64,000 nucleotides of DNA from the NCBI GenBank assembly GCA_013339895.1, contig JABACO010000008.1, forward strand, positions 2,807,490-2,871,489. The letters are read 5' to 3'. Of the stretch, positions 33,211 to 42,803 are shown piece by piece. The translations under genes and the position numbers were made by a program. Numbering within the stretch: the stretch's first letter is position 1; each line of letters begins with the position of its first letter. The DNA comes from Ephydatia muelleri. Taxonomy: Eukaryota > Porifera > Demospongiae > Spongillida > Spongillidae. Under the pieces are notes generated by a model, which was not told the origin of the DNA, made no database searches, and was given only the letters and a program-made list of their open reading frames with translations.

Positions 33211-33623
33211 GTAAAGTCATGTGTCTGCCGGCAAAGCCAATTACTACAGTGGTATGGCCAGATGTCATGCAGAAAAGTTCTTCCATATGTGTTCTTTGAA
33301 AACGAGTCCTGTGAATTTGACGAGAGTTATGTTGGCTACAAAAAACGTTAATAGTTTTGATGGACTTTGTATAGCAGCTGTGGTGCTCTCCCTCCGTATA
33401 TGAAAGATTTAAGTCTATCGACTCCACCAGTATAGATATGTGTAGATGTAATTGTGTCCCTTAAGTGCCAAACACTTCCATATTCCTGCCTACAATACAC
33501 TACGGCGGTACTAGACACATGAAATGCCCTTTTTCAAGATGATGGGCACTAGTACATGAAATGTGTGCCCATTCTTTCAAAACAATGGTGCACATTTCTT
33601 TCTCGTACTACTTGTCTTTGCAG

Positions 33624-33764
33624 AGATTAAGTTGAAGCAGCAGCTGGAGAAGACTCAGAAGAACCTTCACTCCATCAAGCAGCAGTACGAAGAGAAGATG
33701 CAGGTTCTCCAACAACAGATCAAGTCCATTGAAGTGGAAAGAGATAAAATGTTGAAGGAGATTG
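33624..33764 (+). pseudogene. KIF21-like exon: central coiled coil
   Basis: Acceptor TTTGCAG, donor G/GTATGT, 141 nt. Encodes EIKLKQQLEKTQKNLHSIKQ, QYEEKMQVLQQQIKSIEVER. It aligns closely with KIF21 IAIKQKLIDELENSQKRL ... QYEEKLMMLQ. Heptad pattern throughout. The following KIF21 segment (NLGSVESYSEEKAKK to KNQ) was not recognised before the next exon and may have been lost to the minisatellite expansion at 33836-34055. Confidence 0.85.
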
Positions 33765-33835
33765 GTATGTTGGACCTTGCAAATCCAAATGTACTGTATG
33801 CTCTCATTCAACCTGTATCAGTGTTCATCTAGTCA

Positions 33836-34055
33836 TCCTTGTCATCAGTATGTCCACCTTGTCATCAGTATGTCCACCTTGTCATCAATATGTCCACCTT
33901 GTCATCAGTATGTCCACCTTGTCATCAGTATGTCCACCGTGTCATCAGTATGTCCACCTTGTCATCAATATGTCCACCTTGTCATCAGTATGTCCACCTT
34001 GTCATCAGTATGTCCACCTTGTCATCAGCTAGTCCACCTTGTCATCAGCTAGTCC
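33836..34055. repeat. 20-bp minisatellite (TGTCCACCTTGTCATCAGTA)
   Basis: Eleven nearly identical units within an intron; open in several frames. Confidence 0.95.
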
Positions 34056-34305
34056 ACCACTATCATGCTATTCTTGCATATAGCCAACAGACGGGAGGAG
34101 CGTAACGAAGAGAAATTGCCTCTGCTGTTACAGTAATGTTATGTGATGTTGTAATTGATGCCTGCATACTGTATGTAAATAAAACTGAATGTGTTTACCC
34201 AATCCTTCACTACTGTCTCTACTACATGTATGTATGAGTTATTCCCTCTTCCCCCTCTCTTTTCTTCCACACACTTTTGATCATGTGATCCCTCCTCCTC
34301 CCCAG

Positions 34306-34488
34306 GTCCAGCAGGAGAATGAGCTGAAGAGGCTGAAGGCAGACCTGCTGGAGATGAAGAAGCAAAGGGTTAAGATGCTCAATCAGATGAGGACAGAGGC
34401 TACCACCAAGAAGCTGGAGTGTCGTATTAAGTCGCTGGAGGCTGACGCTAAGAGAAGAGAGTTTGTACTCAAGAGGAGACAGGAAGAG
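34306..34488 (+). pseudogene. KIF21-like exon: coiled coil (EMKKxRVKMLNQM)
   Basis: Acceptor CCTCCCCAG, 183 nt, donor GAG/GTGTGG. Encodes NELKRLKADLLEMKKQRVKM, LNQMRTEATTKKLECRIKSL, ending VLKRRQEEV. KIF21 equivalent: QLKKLQQDVAEMKKTKVRLM ... VVLRRKTEEV. The middle is somewhat shorter than in KIF21. Its phase-0 start does not join the 33764 donor (phase 1), implying a missing exon. Confidence 0.85.
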
Positions 34489-34747
34489 GTGTGGTTATGT
34501 GGAATTGGCATGGTTAGGGTGTGTGGGTGGGGTTGAGGGGATTTGGAGGGGGAGGATAGAAAGAAAGCTGTCATACGTTGTGCATCTTTTAGCTTTAAAT
34601 CTTGTGATGTGCATTTGATTTCACAGTTTTTCTCCTGACAGCTTGTATGTATCATTGAGAAAGAACAAGTTAAGGACAATAGCATCTGCTGGCTCTTTGC
34701 CCATGGAAAGTGGAGCAATGTTTGTCCTTCTGGACAGCAAAAGATGA

Positions 34748-34822
34748 GATATCCCCCCTCCTCCACTATGGTCAAGAGAAAGTGAAGGGGCCAAGAAGAA
34801 ATGGAGAGACCTTGAGAGAAAG
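34748..34822 (+). pseudogene. KIF21-like exon: KKKWRDLERK segment
   Basis: Frame WSRESEGAKKKWRDLERK ends at donor AAG/GTGGGA. It aligns with KIF21 KTARMKWQLLERRV. The acceptor is uncertain; an in-frame TGA just upstream of 34750 limits the exon or marks decay. Phase 0 out joins the 35142 exon. Confidence 0.55.
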
Positions 34823-35141
34823 GTGGGAATGTAGCCTCATACATGCATGTACTTGCTTAGCTCACGGACATCATGAAAAGATGAACCACTTTAACATCGT
34901 TACTCATCTATCCACAAGAGATGGGGAAAGATTGTGTGCTTCGTTCGTTTGTACATGTATGTGTGCACTTTGCTGTATGTGTGTCAACTTGTTTTGAGTT
35001 GGCAGCTTGTTGTGTGCACTTTTGCATTTGGAAACTCAATAGATGTCTGCCCCAAATGTGATGTTTGATGTTTGCCATGTAACACATACTACATGTATTA
35101 TGTATGTGTACACACCACATCCTCCATTCTACTGGCTGCAG

Positions 35142-35282
35142 GTCCTTGGGACCATCATGAGACGGAAGACAGTGAACGTGATGTTGTCAGACATGGACCA
35201 CTGGATAGAGAAGAGGGGGGAGCTCTCCTAGCATCTGGATGAGCTGTAGGGACAGCGAGCACGACTCATGGAAGCGGACAAA
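35142..35282 (+). pseudogene. KIF21-like exon with two in-frame stops
   Basis: Acceptor GGCTGCAG, 141 nt. Encodes VLGTIMRRKTVNVMLSDMDH and WIEKRGELS, stop, HLDEL, stop, GQRARLMEADK. It aligns with KIF21 [20 protein letters not shown], then LLKQREELTKRREK. TAG codons at 35229-35231 and 35247-35249. The frame is anchored by the phase match to both neighbours, so these are true premature stops unless spliced out. Confidence 0.75.
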
Positions 35283-35655
35283 GTGGTACGACACACATTC
35301 TGTTTCAATCAGTGTGATATTGTTTGAAGTTGTGTTGGACTTGTGTATCACATTCAGACATGTTAGCATTAACTAGAAACTGCAGTAGCACCTTGTTTGA
35401 TAGTTGTCAGTACACATGACAGGATGTGCGTGTGCTTTCTTGATGGCCCTCCTCACTGTCAGTCCTCCTCACTGCTTATAATGGCCACTTGTTTGTTTCA
35501 TTCAATACGCTCTCTTATTTGAGGCTCACTTTGGATAGCAACTGTTACTTAAATCCCATAGCTATGACCAACAGTCACATGACTAGCAGTGCAGGTCACA
35601 TGAACAGCACCTGACCCAACATGACAGGACCAACAGGTACACTGAGTAAACCTAC

Positions 35656-35760
35656 AAGATGGAGAACAAGGTCCAGGAGGTGCTCCATGATGTACTTGCA
35701 TTCCCTAGGGTTGCAGGACATGATAATGCTATGAGCCTCCACTGTATCCCCTTCACCAGT
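35656..35760 (-). pseudogene. KIF21-like exon on the wrong strand (VEAHSIIMSC segment)
   Basis: Read on the minus strand: acceptor CTCTCCACAG, 105 nt, donor CTT/GTAGGT. It encodes TGEGDTVEAHSIIMSCNPRE and CKYIMEHLLDLVLHL, the KIF21 segment [29 protein letters not shown]. Its phase (0/0) would fit between the 36239-36358 exon and the 37651 exon only if the whole 35.65-36.36 kb segment were turned round. Confidence 0.75.
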
Positions 35761-35765
35761 CTGTG

Positions 35766-36190
35766 GAGAGGGAGAGGAGGTGGGGAGGGAGAGGAGGTGG
35801 GGAGGGAGAGGAGGTGGGGAGGGAGAGGAGGTGGGAAGGGAGAGGAGGTGGGGAGGGAGAGGAGGAGAGGAGGTGAGGAGGGAGAGGAGGTGGGGAGGGA
35901 GAGGAGGTGGGGAGGGAGAGGAGGTGGGAAGGGAGAGGAGGTGGGGAGGGAGAGGAGGTGGGGAGGGAGAGGAGGTGGGGAGGGAGAGGAGGTGGGGAGG
36001 GAGAGGAGGTGGGGAGGGAGAGGAGGTGGGGAGGGAGAGGAGGTGGGAGGGAGAGGAGGTGGGGAGGGAGAGGAGGTGGGGAGGGAGAGGAGGTGGGGAG
36101 GGAGAGGAGGTGGGGAGGGAGAGGAGGTAGGGGAGGGAGAGGAGGTGGAGAGGGAGAGGAGGTGGGGAGGGAGAGGAGGTGGGAAGGGAA
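35766..36190. repeat. 17-bp G-rich minisatellite (GGTGGGGAGGGAGAGGA)
   Basis: About 24 units, some truncated. G-runs in every unit give strong G-quadruplex potential on this strand. It produces long GEEVGRERRWGGRG ORFs that are artefacts. It lies between the two inverted KIF21 exons. Confidence 0.95.
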
Positions 36191-36238
36191 TTCGCATCTT
36201 CAAAATGAAGTCATTCCCTCATATTAGACTCCACACAC

Positions 36239-36358
36239 CCTTGCGTCTTCAACAGCTATCAGCTCGTTTTGCAGCTCCAGGATGTTCTGTTGCACGTACT
36301 CTATATTGGCAGTGACAGAGTCCAAGTCTTCATCTACTGACGTCACCTCATCAGAGTC
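36239..36358 (-). pseudogene. KIF21-like exon on the wrong strand (SVTANIEYVQQNI segment)
   Basis: Minus strand: acceptor CTCACCTAG, 120 nt, donor AGG/GTGTGT. Encodes DSDEVTSVDEDLDSVTANIE and YVQQNILELQNELIAVEDAR. It matches KIF21 [20 protein letters not shown]. Phases 0/0 agree with the exon ending at 35282 if inverted back. Confidence 0.75.
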
Positions 36359-36359
36359 C

Positions 36360-37400
36360 TAGGTGAGTGATGTGCTGTCACTTATACTGTGCATACACTT
36401 CACTGCATTGAAATGTACATGTACAGTGTATGGCTAATTAAAAAATCTGTTGCAGTATAAATTTTGATGCATAAGAATCATTTGATAGAGAAACAGTTTA
36501 TAAATCAAAAACTTTACCCACAAGGGTGATTACACTGTCCCAATTGCATTTGTCTTGCTCGTCACTCCACCACCATACATGTACAGTGTACTGTACATAC
36601 CATAAAATACCACGAATAAGCTCCCCCCCCCCCCGCCCCCAACAATAAAAAATGACTCGTGTTTTAAAAAAAAATCTGTATCTTCATAATCGTGAACACT
36701 TCTATGTATTTTTTTTCATAATCATGTACGGGTACCATTTCTGTTTCTGAAATGCTGAATACGTTTGAGGAGACTTTCGAGGTTACGGAGATGTGCACAT
36801 TTAAACATGAGCCATTTCTTATTACTTCTAGGTGTGTGATTACAATCTTTGCAGCCAGTACTTGCACAGTTGATATTTGTGCATTAATTCAAGAGATGTG
36901 GGAGTGTGCTATGAGTCTTCCATTGTTACAATAATGGCCACTTCAAATGTACCACAGCTTAGCTCTGCTGCCATAAGTTATGTCATCTCTATTTGGCCCT
37001 GGACAACACCATCTGTTCATGGCATTTATATGTTTTTTGCACCTTTTATGTTCTAAGAGTAATGCAGTGTTAAGTGGAGTGTAGGCATGTGAGGAAAGCA
37101 GGGAAGAATATAGGCACCAAGCCTTCATAGGGTCACCACAAAAGTGCAGGTACATGTCTGGATGTAGTGTAGTTTGCTTGCAGGTTTGATGTGGTGAGTA
37201 TCCATCACATTTGCATCTCTCTGTGTAGCTGTGCTATATCTCATTTAGAAGAACCAACAAAAATGAAAGCCATTATTGTACCAAATCACATGCGTCTTAC
37301 AATATAACATGTTCAGGCACAACACTGGGTGCAAGTTCTGCATATAGCAACCCCACCTTCCCTATGGGTATTCATGAAGGTCTCACTGGAGCACCCTCTA
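36360..37400. other. Intron sequence right of the inverted segment
   Basis: No exon recognised. 36415-36545 resembles 12810-12990 (CAATAAAT/GATAGAG...CACTGTC wording), suggesting a dispersed repeat. A short poly-C lies at 36626-36640. Confidence 0.4.
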
Positions 37401-37409
37401 ATTGTAATG

Positions 37410-37635
37410 GTGTCACCAGAGCACTCCCTCCTTTGTAGGGTGTCACCAGAGCACTCCCTCCTTTGTATTGTGTCACCAGAGCACTCCCTCCTTTGTATGG
37501 TGTCACCAGAACACTCCCTCCTTTGTATAGTGTCACCAGAGCACTCCCTCCTTTGTATGGTGTCCACCAGAACACTCTCTCCTTTGTATAGTGTCACCAG
37601 AGCACTCCCTCCTTTGTATGGTGTCACCAGAGCAC
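37410..37635. repeat. 30-bp minisatellite before exon 37651
   Basis: Seven to eight units of GTGTCACCAGAGCACTCCCT plus CCTTTGTATG. The last unit merges into the pyrimidine tract of the exon acceptor. Confidence 0.95.
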
Positions 37636-37650
37636 TTCCCTTTCCCTCAG

Positions 37651-37952
37651 GGTGTCACTGCACAGCAGAAGGAGGCAGACGTGAAAGCCCTGGAGGCGCG
37701 GCTTAAGGCTTCGGAGCACAGTGTGGAGGTGATCACGTCTCTGAGCACACCACAGCTCCAGCCTCCGCTCTCGGCCAGCAGAACCATCACCAAGTCATCA
37801 TCACACCTGGTGATCCCCCAGGGTCTCCCCCCTCCCCCCCTCCTGCTACACGACACAGAGTCTACCAGCTCTGAAGATGGCAAGCACAGCGACTCGAGCA
37901 GTGAGGTGTCAAGTGCAGTCCAGAGCAGACCAAGATCCTCGTCACACGGAAG
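37651..37952 (+). pseudogene. KIF21-like exon: end of coiled coil and serine-rich linker
   Basis: Acceptor CCCTCAG, 302 nt, donor GGAAG/GTGAGA. Encodes GVTAQQKEADVKALEARLKA, matching KIF21 [20 protein letters not shown], then a Ser/Pro-rich linker (SSSHLVIPQGLPPPP, TESTSSEDGKHSDSSSEVSS). No stop inside. Ends in phase 2, joining the next exon. Confidence 0.8.
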
Positions 37953-38204
37953 GTGAGAGGTGTTTGTGCTATGTGCTGTGTCTGTAGTACATACATGTGT
38001 GATACTTAAGTATCTGTACATATACTTGCAATGCTTTATATACACTTGTGTGATGTAGATTCATGTATTTCCACATAGATGTACATGTCAGATGATTGGG
38101 AAGCTTTATATTTCTGAGTGGTTTATAGCCTGGAGATGGCACACCTCAGACAGAAAGTTTTATGAGACAACTGCACTTGTACATTACCTTACGTCTGCTG
38201 GTGT

Positions 38205-38320
38205 CTTGTGTGTGCTGGTGTGTGTGTGCTGGTGTGTGTGTGCTGGTGTGTGTGTGCTGGTGTCTTGTGTGTGCTGGTGTGTGTGTGCTGGTGTCTTATG
38301 TGTGCTGGTGTCTTATGTGT
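38205..38320. repeat. GTGTGTGCTG microsatellite
   Basis: GTGTGTGTGCTG units in an intron. Confidence 0.95.
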
Positions 38321-38360
38321 GCTGTACCTCACTGCTACAATGTGTGTGTCCTTCTTGCAG

Positions 38361-38469
38361 CAAGCCAACTTCACCTGTCAAGGCCCTTGGCTCCAAGATG
38401 CCCAGAGGCACAGACCACACGGATAATGAAGCTAGCCGAACAGATAGAGTAGATGGAGTAGATACCAAG
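38361..38469 (+). CDS. KIF21-like exon: linker
   Basis: Acceptor CTTCTTGCAG, 109 nt, donor AAG/GTAACC. Encodes SKPTSPVKALGSKMPRGTDH. Phases 2 to 0. Low-complexity linker between coiled coil and WD40; no stop. Confidence 0.7.
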
Positions 38470-38489
38470 GTAACCTGCATGCTGTCAAG

Positions 38490-38822
38490 GCACATACACA
38501 CATACACACATGAACACACACTTGCACACGCACAAACACATGCACACACACATGTACACACATGCACACACACATGCACACACACATGCACACACATGCA
38601 CACACACATGCACACTTGCACACACATGCACACACACATGCACACACATGCACACACACATGCACACACACATGCACACACACACATGCACACACACATG
38701 CACACACACATGCACACACATGCACACACACATGCACACACACATGCACACACATGCACACACACACATGCACACACACATGCACACACATGCACACACA
38801 CATGCACACACACATGCACACT
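38490..38822. repeat. ACACATGC/CA microsatellite
   Basis: About 330 bp of ACACACATGCAC repeats in an intron. Apparent MCVCVHVC and HTHMHTH ORFs on both strands are artefacts. Confidence 0.98.
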
Positions 38823-38946
38823 TATCATTGGCATTGCACTCAAGACTTCATAAGGTACAGCATGCTGTGGTGAGAACATGTGGAGGTTGTGCACTCACTA
38901 TCCCTGTGTTGCTACGTTTCCATGACCACCCGAATGGCATCCTCAG

Positions 38947-39058
38947 ATCCGTCGTCGCACAGCATTGCCGGCAGACATCTTGTCCACGTCACGACGCCAG
39001 ACTGGTCTGCTGACTGGAATGAGCAGATCCCCCATAGTGGATGTGGAGGAGGGAGAAG
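38947..39058 (+). CDS. KIF21-like exon: basic linker
   Basis: Acceptor ATCCTCAG, 112 nt, donor GAAG/GTGTGT. Encodes IRRRTALPADILSTSRRQTG and LLTGMSRSPIVDVEEGE. Phases 0 to 1. This stretch corresponds to the poorly conserved pre-WD40 linker. Confidence 0.6.
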
Positions 39059-39158
39059 GTGTGTGAGGGTGTGGGTACATTTACTTTGTATGTGTAGTTG
39101 TGCGTACATGTATGTGTCTAGTTGTGTCATGGGCATGACCCCTCCTCCGTACCTACAG

Positions 39159-39282
39159 TGGACCAATCAGATGGACGTAGCACAGACGGGGAGTCTAGTG
39201 GGAGTGTGGTGGAGTGCAAGCCAGATGCCCACAGGAGAGGAGGGCTCACAGTGGCTGCCTCGAGACACACCATTAAGGAGAG
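39159..39282 (+). CDS. KIF21-like exon: linker
   Basis: Acceptor ACCTACAG, 124 nt, donor GAG/GTACGT. Encodes DQSDGRSTDGESSGSVVECK, then DAHRRGGLTVAASRHTIKER. Phases 1 to 2 agree with both neighbours. Confidence 0.6.
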
Positions 39283-39650
39283 GTACGTGAAATGGAAAGG
39301 CTGGGGAAGGTGGGACAAAGATATACACTGTGTGGACCTGTTTGGTGTGCAGTATGTGAGCACGTAGGGTACTGTTGTGCTGCTGTTTGCTAAATGTGTC
39401 CACATGTGTTTCTGTGAGGAGCATGTACCTCCCCCCTCCACCCCTCCTCCCCCCATCTCCTCCATTTATATATGTTAATACAGACACTAAACAGTGCACC
39501 TGGGAGCAATCAAGCAACCATTGTATCAGTATTAAATTGTACAGCTCCAAGACCACTGCCACATATGTACATATGTACTTACGTAATTGAATCAAAATGG
39601 GTCAAATCTCTTCATTTTATAACTTAGGTTCCTCTTTCCCCTGTGATTAG

Positions 39651-39704
39651 ATCCAAGTCAGTGGAGACCTTGGGGACTTCCCCTCCATCAACTGCTGTCT
39701 CCAG
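39651..39704 (+). CDS. KIF21-like exon: short linker
   Basis: Acceptor TGTGATTAG, 54 nt, donor CCAG/GTATGC. Encodes SKSVETLGTSPPSTAVSR. The acceptor choice is set by phase (2 in); an upstream AG would give a stop. Confidence 0.55.
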
Positions 39705-39854
39705 GTATGCAGTAGGGGAAGGGAGGGGGAGGAGGGGGTCCAGATCTATTGCATTCTGTAGTCAATAGCCACACTGTCAGTTAGCTCTGTGTTATTGACA
39801 TTAACAATCTCTAAGGAAGGAAGGAGTAGTGTGATTGCCCTCCTTGCTGTACAG

Positions 39855-40520
39855 GAACTTGCAGGAGTCCAGGCGCAGTGGGAGTGGTCGGCTGCTGACG
39901 TGTGTGCACACAGCCAGTGGTCACACAGCTGCAGTGACCTCTGTGTATGCAGACCAGAACCTGCTCTTCAGTGCCAGCCAAGGTCTGCCCAAAGTCTGAC
40001 CATTTTGTATGTACACTTGTCAAAAATGTTTGCCCATTTAGATGTGCACATGTGTGTGTGCCTTGCTGATTTGTGTTCCCAGCATGTTCCGTGTACAGTT
40101 GTACATTGCTGATTGCAGTAGTTATTTGCAAACACACCAGAAGGCTATTGTAACAACATTTGTCAGTGCAGAAGCACCTTGTAGAGCTGAAGCACATCCA
40201 CATGTCCTGCACATGAAATAATTGTAGCTGTTGCATTGGTTTGAAATTATCACTCCCCTTCCTCCTCTCCTCTCCTCTCCTCCCCTCTCCTCCCCTTCCT
40301 CCTCCCCTTCCTCCTCCCCTTCCTCCCTTCTGGATGGCCTCAGATCGCACAGTGAAGGCATGGGACCTGAAGACCAGCACAGAGCTACTCACATTGGAGA
40401 AGCATCTCAGCTATGTGAGAAGCGTCAAGTACTGCCCTCACACAAGACTGATCTTCACAGCCAGCCAGAATATCATCAAGGTGCTTAGCAAGACACACAC
40501 ACACACACACACACACACAA

Positions 40521-40572
<52 letters not shown>

Positions 40573-41994
40573 ACAGGCTCCTCTCATTATCAGATCTGGG
40601 ATATGAGAAACCACAAGGCTCAGTGTGTGAAAACCTTTGGGTGAGTACTTAGGTCTAAACCAAGAAGTACATGTGAACATATTATGATCCAACCCTTCTG
40701 AACATTAGGTTCCCATCCCAACTAGCCTTTACCTCTGTCTCCTCCCCTCTCCCTCCCTCCAGATCTCCAACAGGCAGCTCTGATGCTGTACAGGACCTTC
40801 TGGTGTTTGGAGATGGAGGTAGTCTGTTCTCTGCATCAGGCAATATCGTCAACATCTGGGACCTGCAGAAGTGAGTCCATCCTCATCCCCACCCCACCCT
40901 CCCACTCTCATACCCACCCCCATCCCCACCCCACCCCACACATCCATATAAAGGAATGTTAGTATTCTCACTAAAGGTTGCATAGTGTGTGCATAGGTTG
41001 CACTGTGTGGGTGTGTGGATAGGTTGGTATGTGTGTGTATGTGCATGTGTGCACTGGAAGAGTGTGGGATGGGGAGGAGGGTGTTTACATCCCTGCCTTC
41101 TGTACCAGGATGGTTCACGTGGGCAAGCTCATGGGTCACAATGCGGGAGTGAGTTCTCTCGCTGTTCTCAACAACCTTCTCATCACTGGATCTCGAGACA
41201 GGCTCATCAAGGTATGGTTGTGGGCATGGGGTACGTGTGTGTTATGAGATGTGTACATGTATGTCCGCAATCCAACGTGTATGTAAATATACTCTGGAAG
41301 GAATGATGGCATGCTTTGTATCTGATTTAAACATTGACATGTGTACATGTGTGTATGGGATTCTCTTAACTGTAATCCACTGTGTGGTGTGTGTGTGTGT
41401 GATTTGTGTGTATGTGTGTGTGTATGTGTGTGTGTGTGTGTGGTGTGTGTGGTGTGTGTGTATGTGTGTGTGGTGTGTGTATGTGGTTATACTGGTTCAC
41501 CGTTTGTCATCTTTGCCACTGTAGCTCTATGATCGTGATGCTGTCCAGTTTGATGTTGTTCCCACCGCTGGTGTTGTCGTGGCGACATACCCTCCCCAGC
41601 ACACCCTCCAGCCCCCTCACTACGATGCCGTCACGTCCTTTGCGGTACACTCCAAGTATTTGTACAGTGCGTGTGGAGTGACCATCAAGCAGTGGGACAT
41701 GAGGTTACACAGCTTGAAGCAGGTGAGGTGCATGCCTGTGTTTATGTATGGGAATTAGTAGCTGTTGTGTGCCCACATGTATGCCAGCATTTCGATATGG
41801 TCACTGATGGCCAGTGTTGCAGTATCATTATAGATTGACCCGGGTACTTGTCTCAACAGGCTGTGGATGGGGCCCACCCTCAATGGAGTGTCATACATTC
41901 GTTGGGCATCTTCCCTGCAAGCACTCCACTGCTGGTCAGTGGATGTAAGGGAGGCCTTGTCAAGCTCTGGAACACGGAGTCCTGCACTAATATT

Positions 41995-42038
<44 letters not shown>

Positions 42039-42333
42039 TGTGTGTGTGTGTCTGTGTGTGTGTGTGTGTGTCCGTGTGTGTGTGTGTGTGTGTCTGTGTG
42101 TGTGTGATCATGTGGTCACTACATCTATTTGTGTACTGATTCCCAGGTGAAGTGCAAGCACACAAAGGATCTGTGAATTCAATTGCAACAAATGACAGTT
42201 TCATCTTCTCAGGTTCAAGGTGATTTAGTCATTCAGTTTTTGTGTGCAATATACTAAACTTGTACTGTTGTTATCTATCTTTAGTGACAAAACGATCCGT
42301 ATTTGGAAGTTGGGTACCCTGCCTGATTCATGA
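39855..42333 (+). CDS. KIF21-like WD40 domain exons, copy 2 (intact)
   Basis: Nine exons in perfect phase: 39855-39982 (TASGHTAAVTSVYADQNLLF, blade 1), 40344-40480 (DRTVKAWDLKTSTELLTLEK), 40594-40640 (IWDMRNHKAQCVKTFG), 40763-40870 (SLFSASGNIVNIWDLQK), 41109-41211 (LMGHNAGVSSLAV...LITGSRDRLIK), 41525-41722 (PPHYDAVTSFAVHSKYLYSA), 41860-41995 (VSGCKGGLVKLWNTES), 42147-42219 (AHKGSVNSIATNDSFIFSGS) and 42285-42333 (DKTIRIWKLGTLPDS, stop). The blade order and wording follow the KIF21 C-terminus, a seven-blade propeller. No stops or frameshifts, in contrast to the upstream exons. Introns start with or contain TG repeats; one donor (41996) lies directly in the TG tract. Confidence 0.9.
40490..40570. 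repeat. CA microsatellite
   Basis: (CA)n in a WD40 intron. Confidence 0.98.
41996..42108. repeat. TG microsatellite at a splice donor, copy 2
   Basis: The intron starts GTGTGTGT..., so the donor is part of the repeat. The partner at 649-780 differs in length and in GCGTGC-type interruptions. Confidence 0.98.
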
Positions 42334-42392
42334 CATTTCTTCCCCCATCCGTCGGGGAATTGGTGTGTTGTATGTGAATCTATATCTGTTCT

Positions 42393-42803
42393 GTGTGTGC
42401 TCACGTGGCACGGGATGTCCGTCGCATAATAAATGACAAACTGAAGCGGCAGATTATTAAACCTCAACAAAGCGTTTCTGTTTGGTTTGTGATTACTAAA
42501 GTTGATCGTTATCACGTGATGGAGAGAGCTGAGCTAACCGCTGTTGAGCAGTGCGGATGTGTTTCAAGCGCACACGCCTCAGGGTCACAGCCATCTGATT
42601 CCCCGCCAAATCCCGCGCTCCACTACACGCACTTCGCAGTGCATGTGCCGCAGATTCCTTCCCCTACGGGAGTGAAAAGAGGATCGGCTGCCTTACACGG
42701 GGAGCAGTGTTACGTCGCTGCCAGCGATTCGCGTATCGCGAACTATGTAATGTCAGTGAAGTCGTACATTTATTCAAAATATTACTTTGTCATTTTTGGT
42801 TAA
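42393..42803 (+). CDS. Hypothetical ORF downstream of KIF21 3' end, copy 2
   Basis: 136-aa ORF (MCAHVARDVRRIIND...), longer version of 4708-4965 with in-frame indels. No domain recognised; may be 3' flanking sequence of the KIF21-like gene. Confidence 0.2.
   Translation: MCAHVARDVRRIINDKLKRQIIKPQQSVSVWFVITKVDRYHVMERAELTAVEQCGCVSSAHASGSQPSDSPPNPALHYTHFAVHVPQIPSPTGVKRGSAALHGEQCYVAASDSRIANYVMSVKSYIYSKYYFVIFG

Larger units (their letters stand above)
29878..42333 (+). pseudogene. KIF21-like kinesin-4 (motorless, rearranged) copy 2, whole locus
   Basis: About 22 exons reproduce the order of vertebrate KIF21 downstream of the motor: post-motor LRVKAMQ coiled coil, acidic/serine zone, central coiled coil, linker, then WD40 repeats ending SDKTIRIWKL. 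KIF21 proteins are processive kinesins that restrain microtubule growth; the C-terminal WD40 end is regulatory or cargo-binding. Exon phases join correctly in most places. Against function: in-frame stops at 31957, 35229 and 35247, two exons inverted (35656-36358), a phase break between 32811 and 32959, and no motor exons. The WD40 half is free of stops, so a shorter WD40 protein from an internal promoter remains possible. Introns are dominated by microsatellites and minisatellites. Confidence 0.8.

Noticed and set aside
35652-36315. 218-aa and 183-aa ORFs (GEEVGRERRWGGRG, PPHLLSLPTSSPS)
   Set aside because: Translation of the 17-bp G-rich minisatellite. The real coding signal there is the two short minus-strand KIF21 exons at its ends.
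38313-39013. ORFs rich in MCVCVHVC or HTHMHTH
   Set aside because: CA/TG microsatellite translation in an intron.
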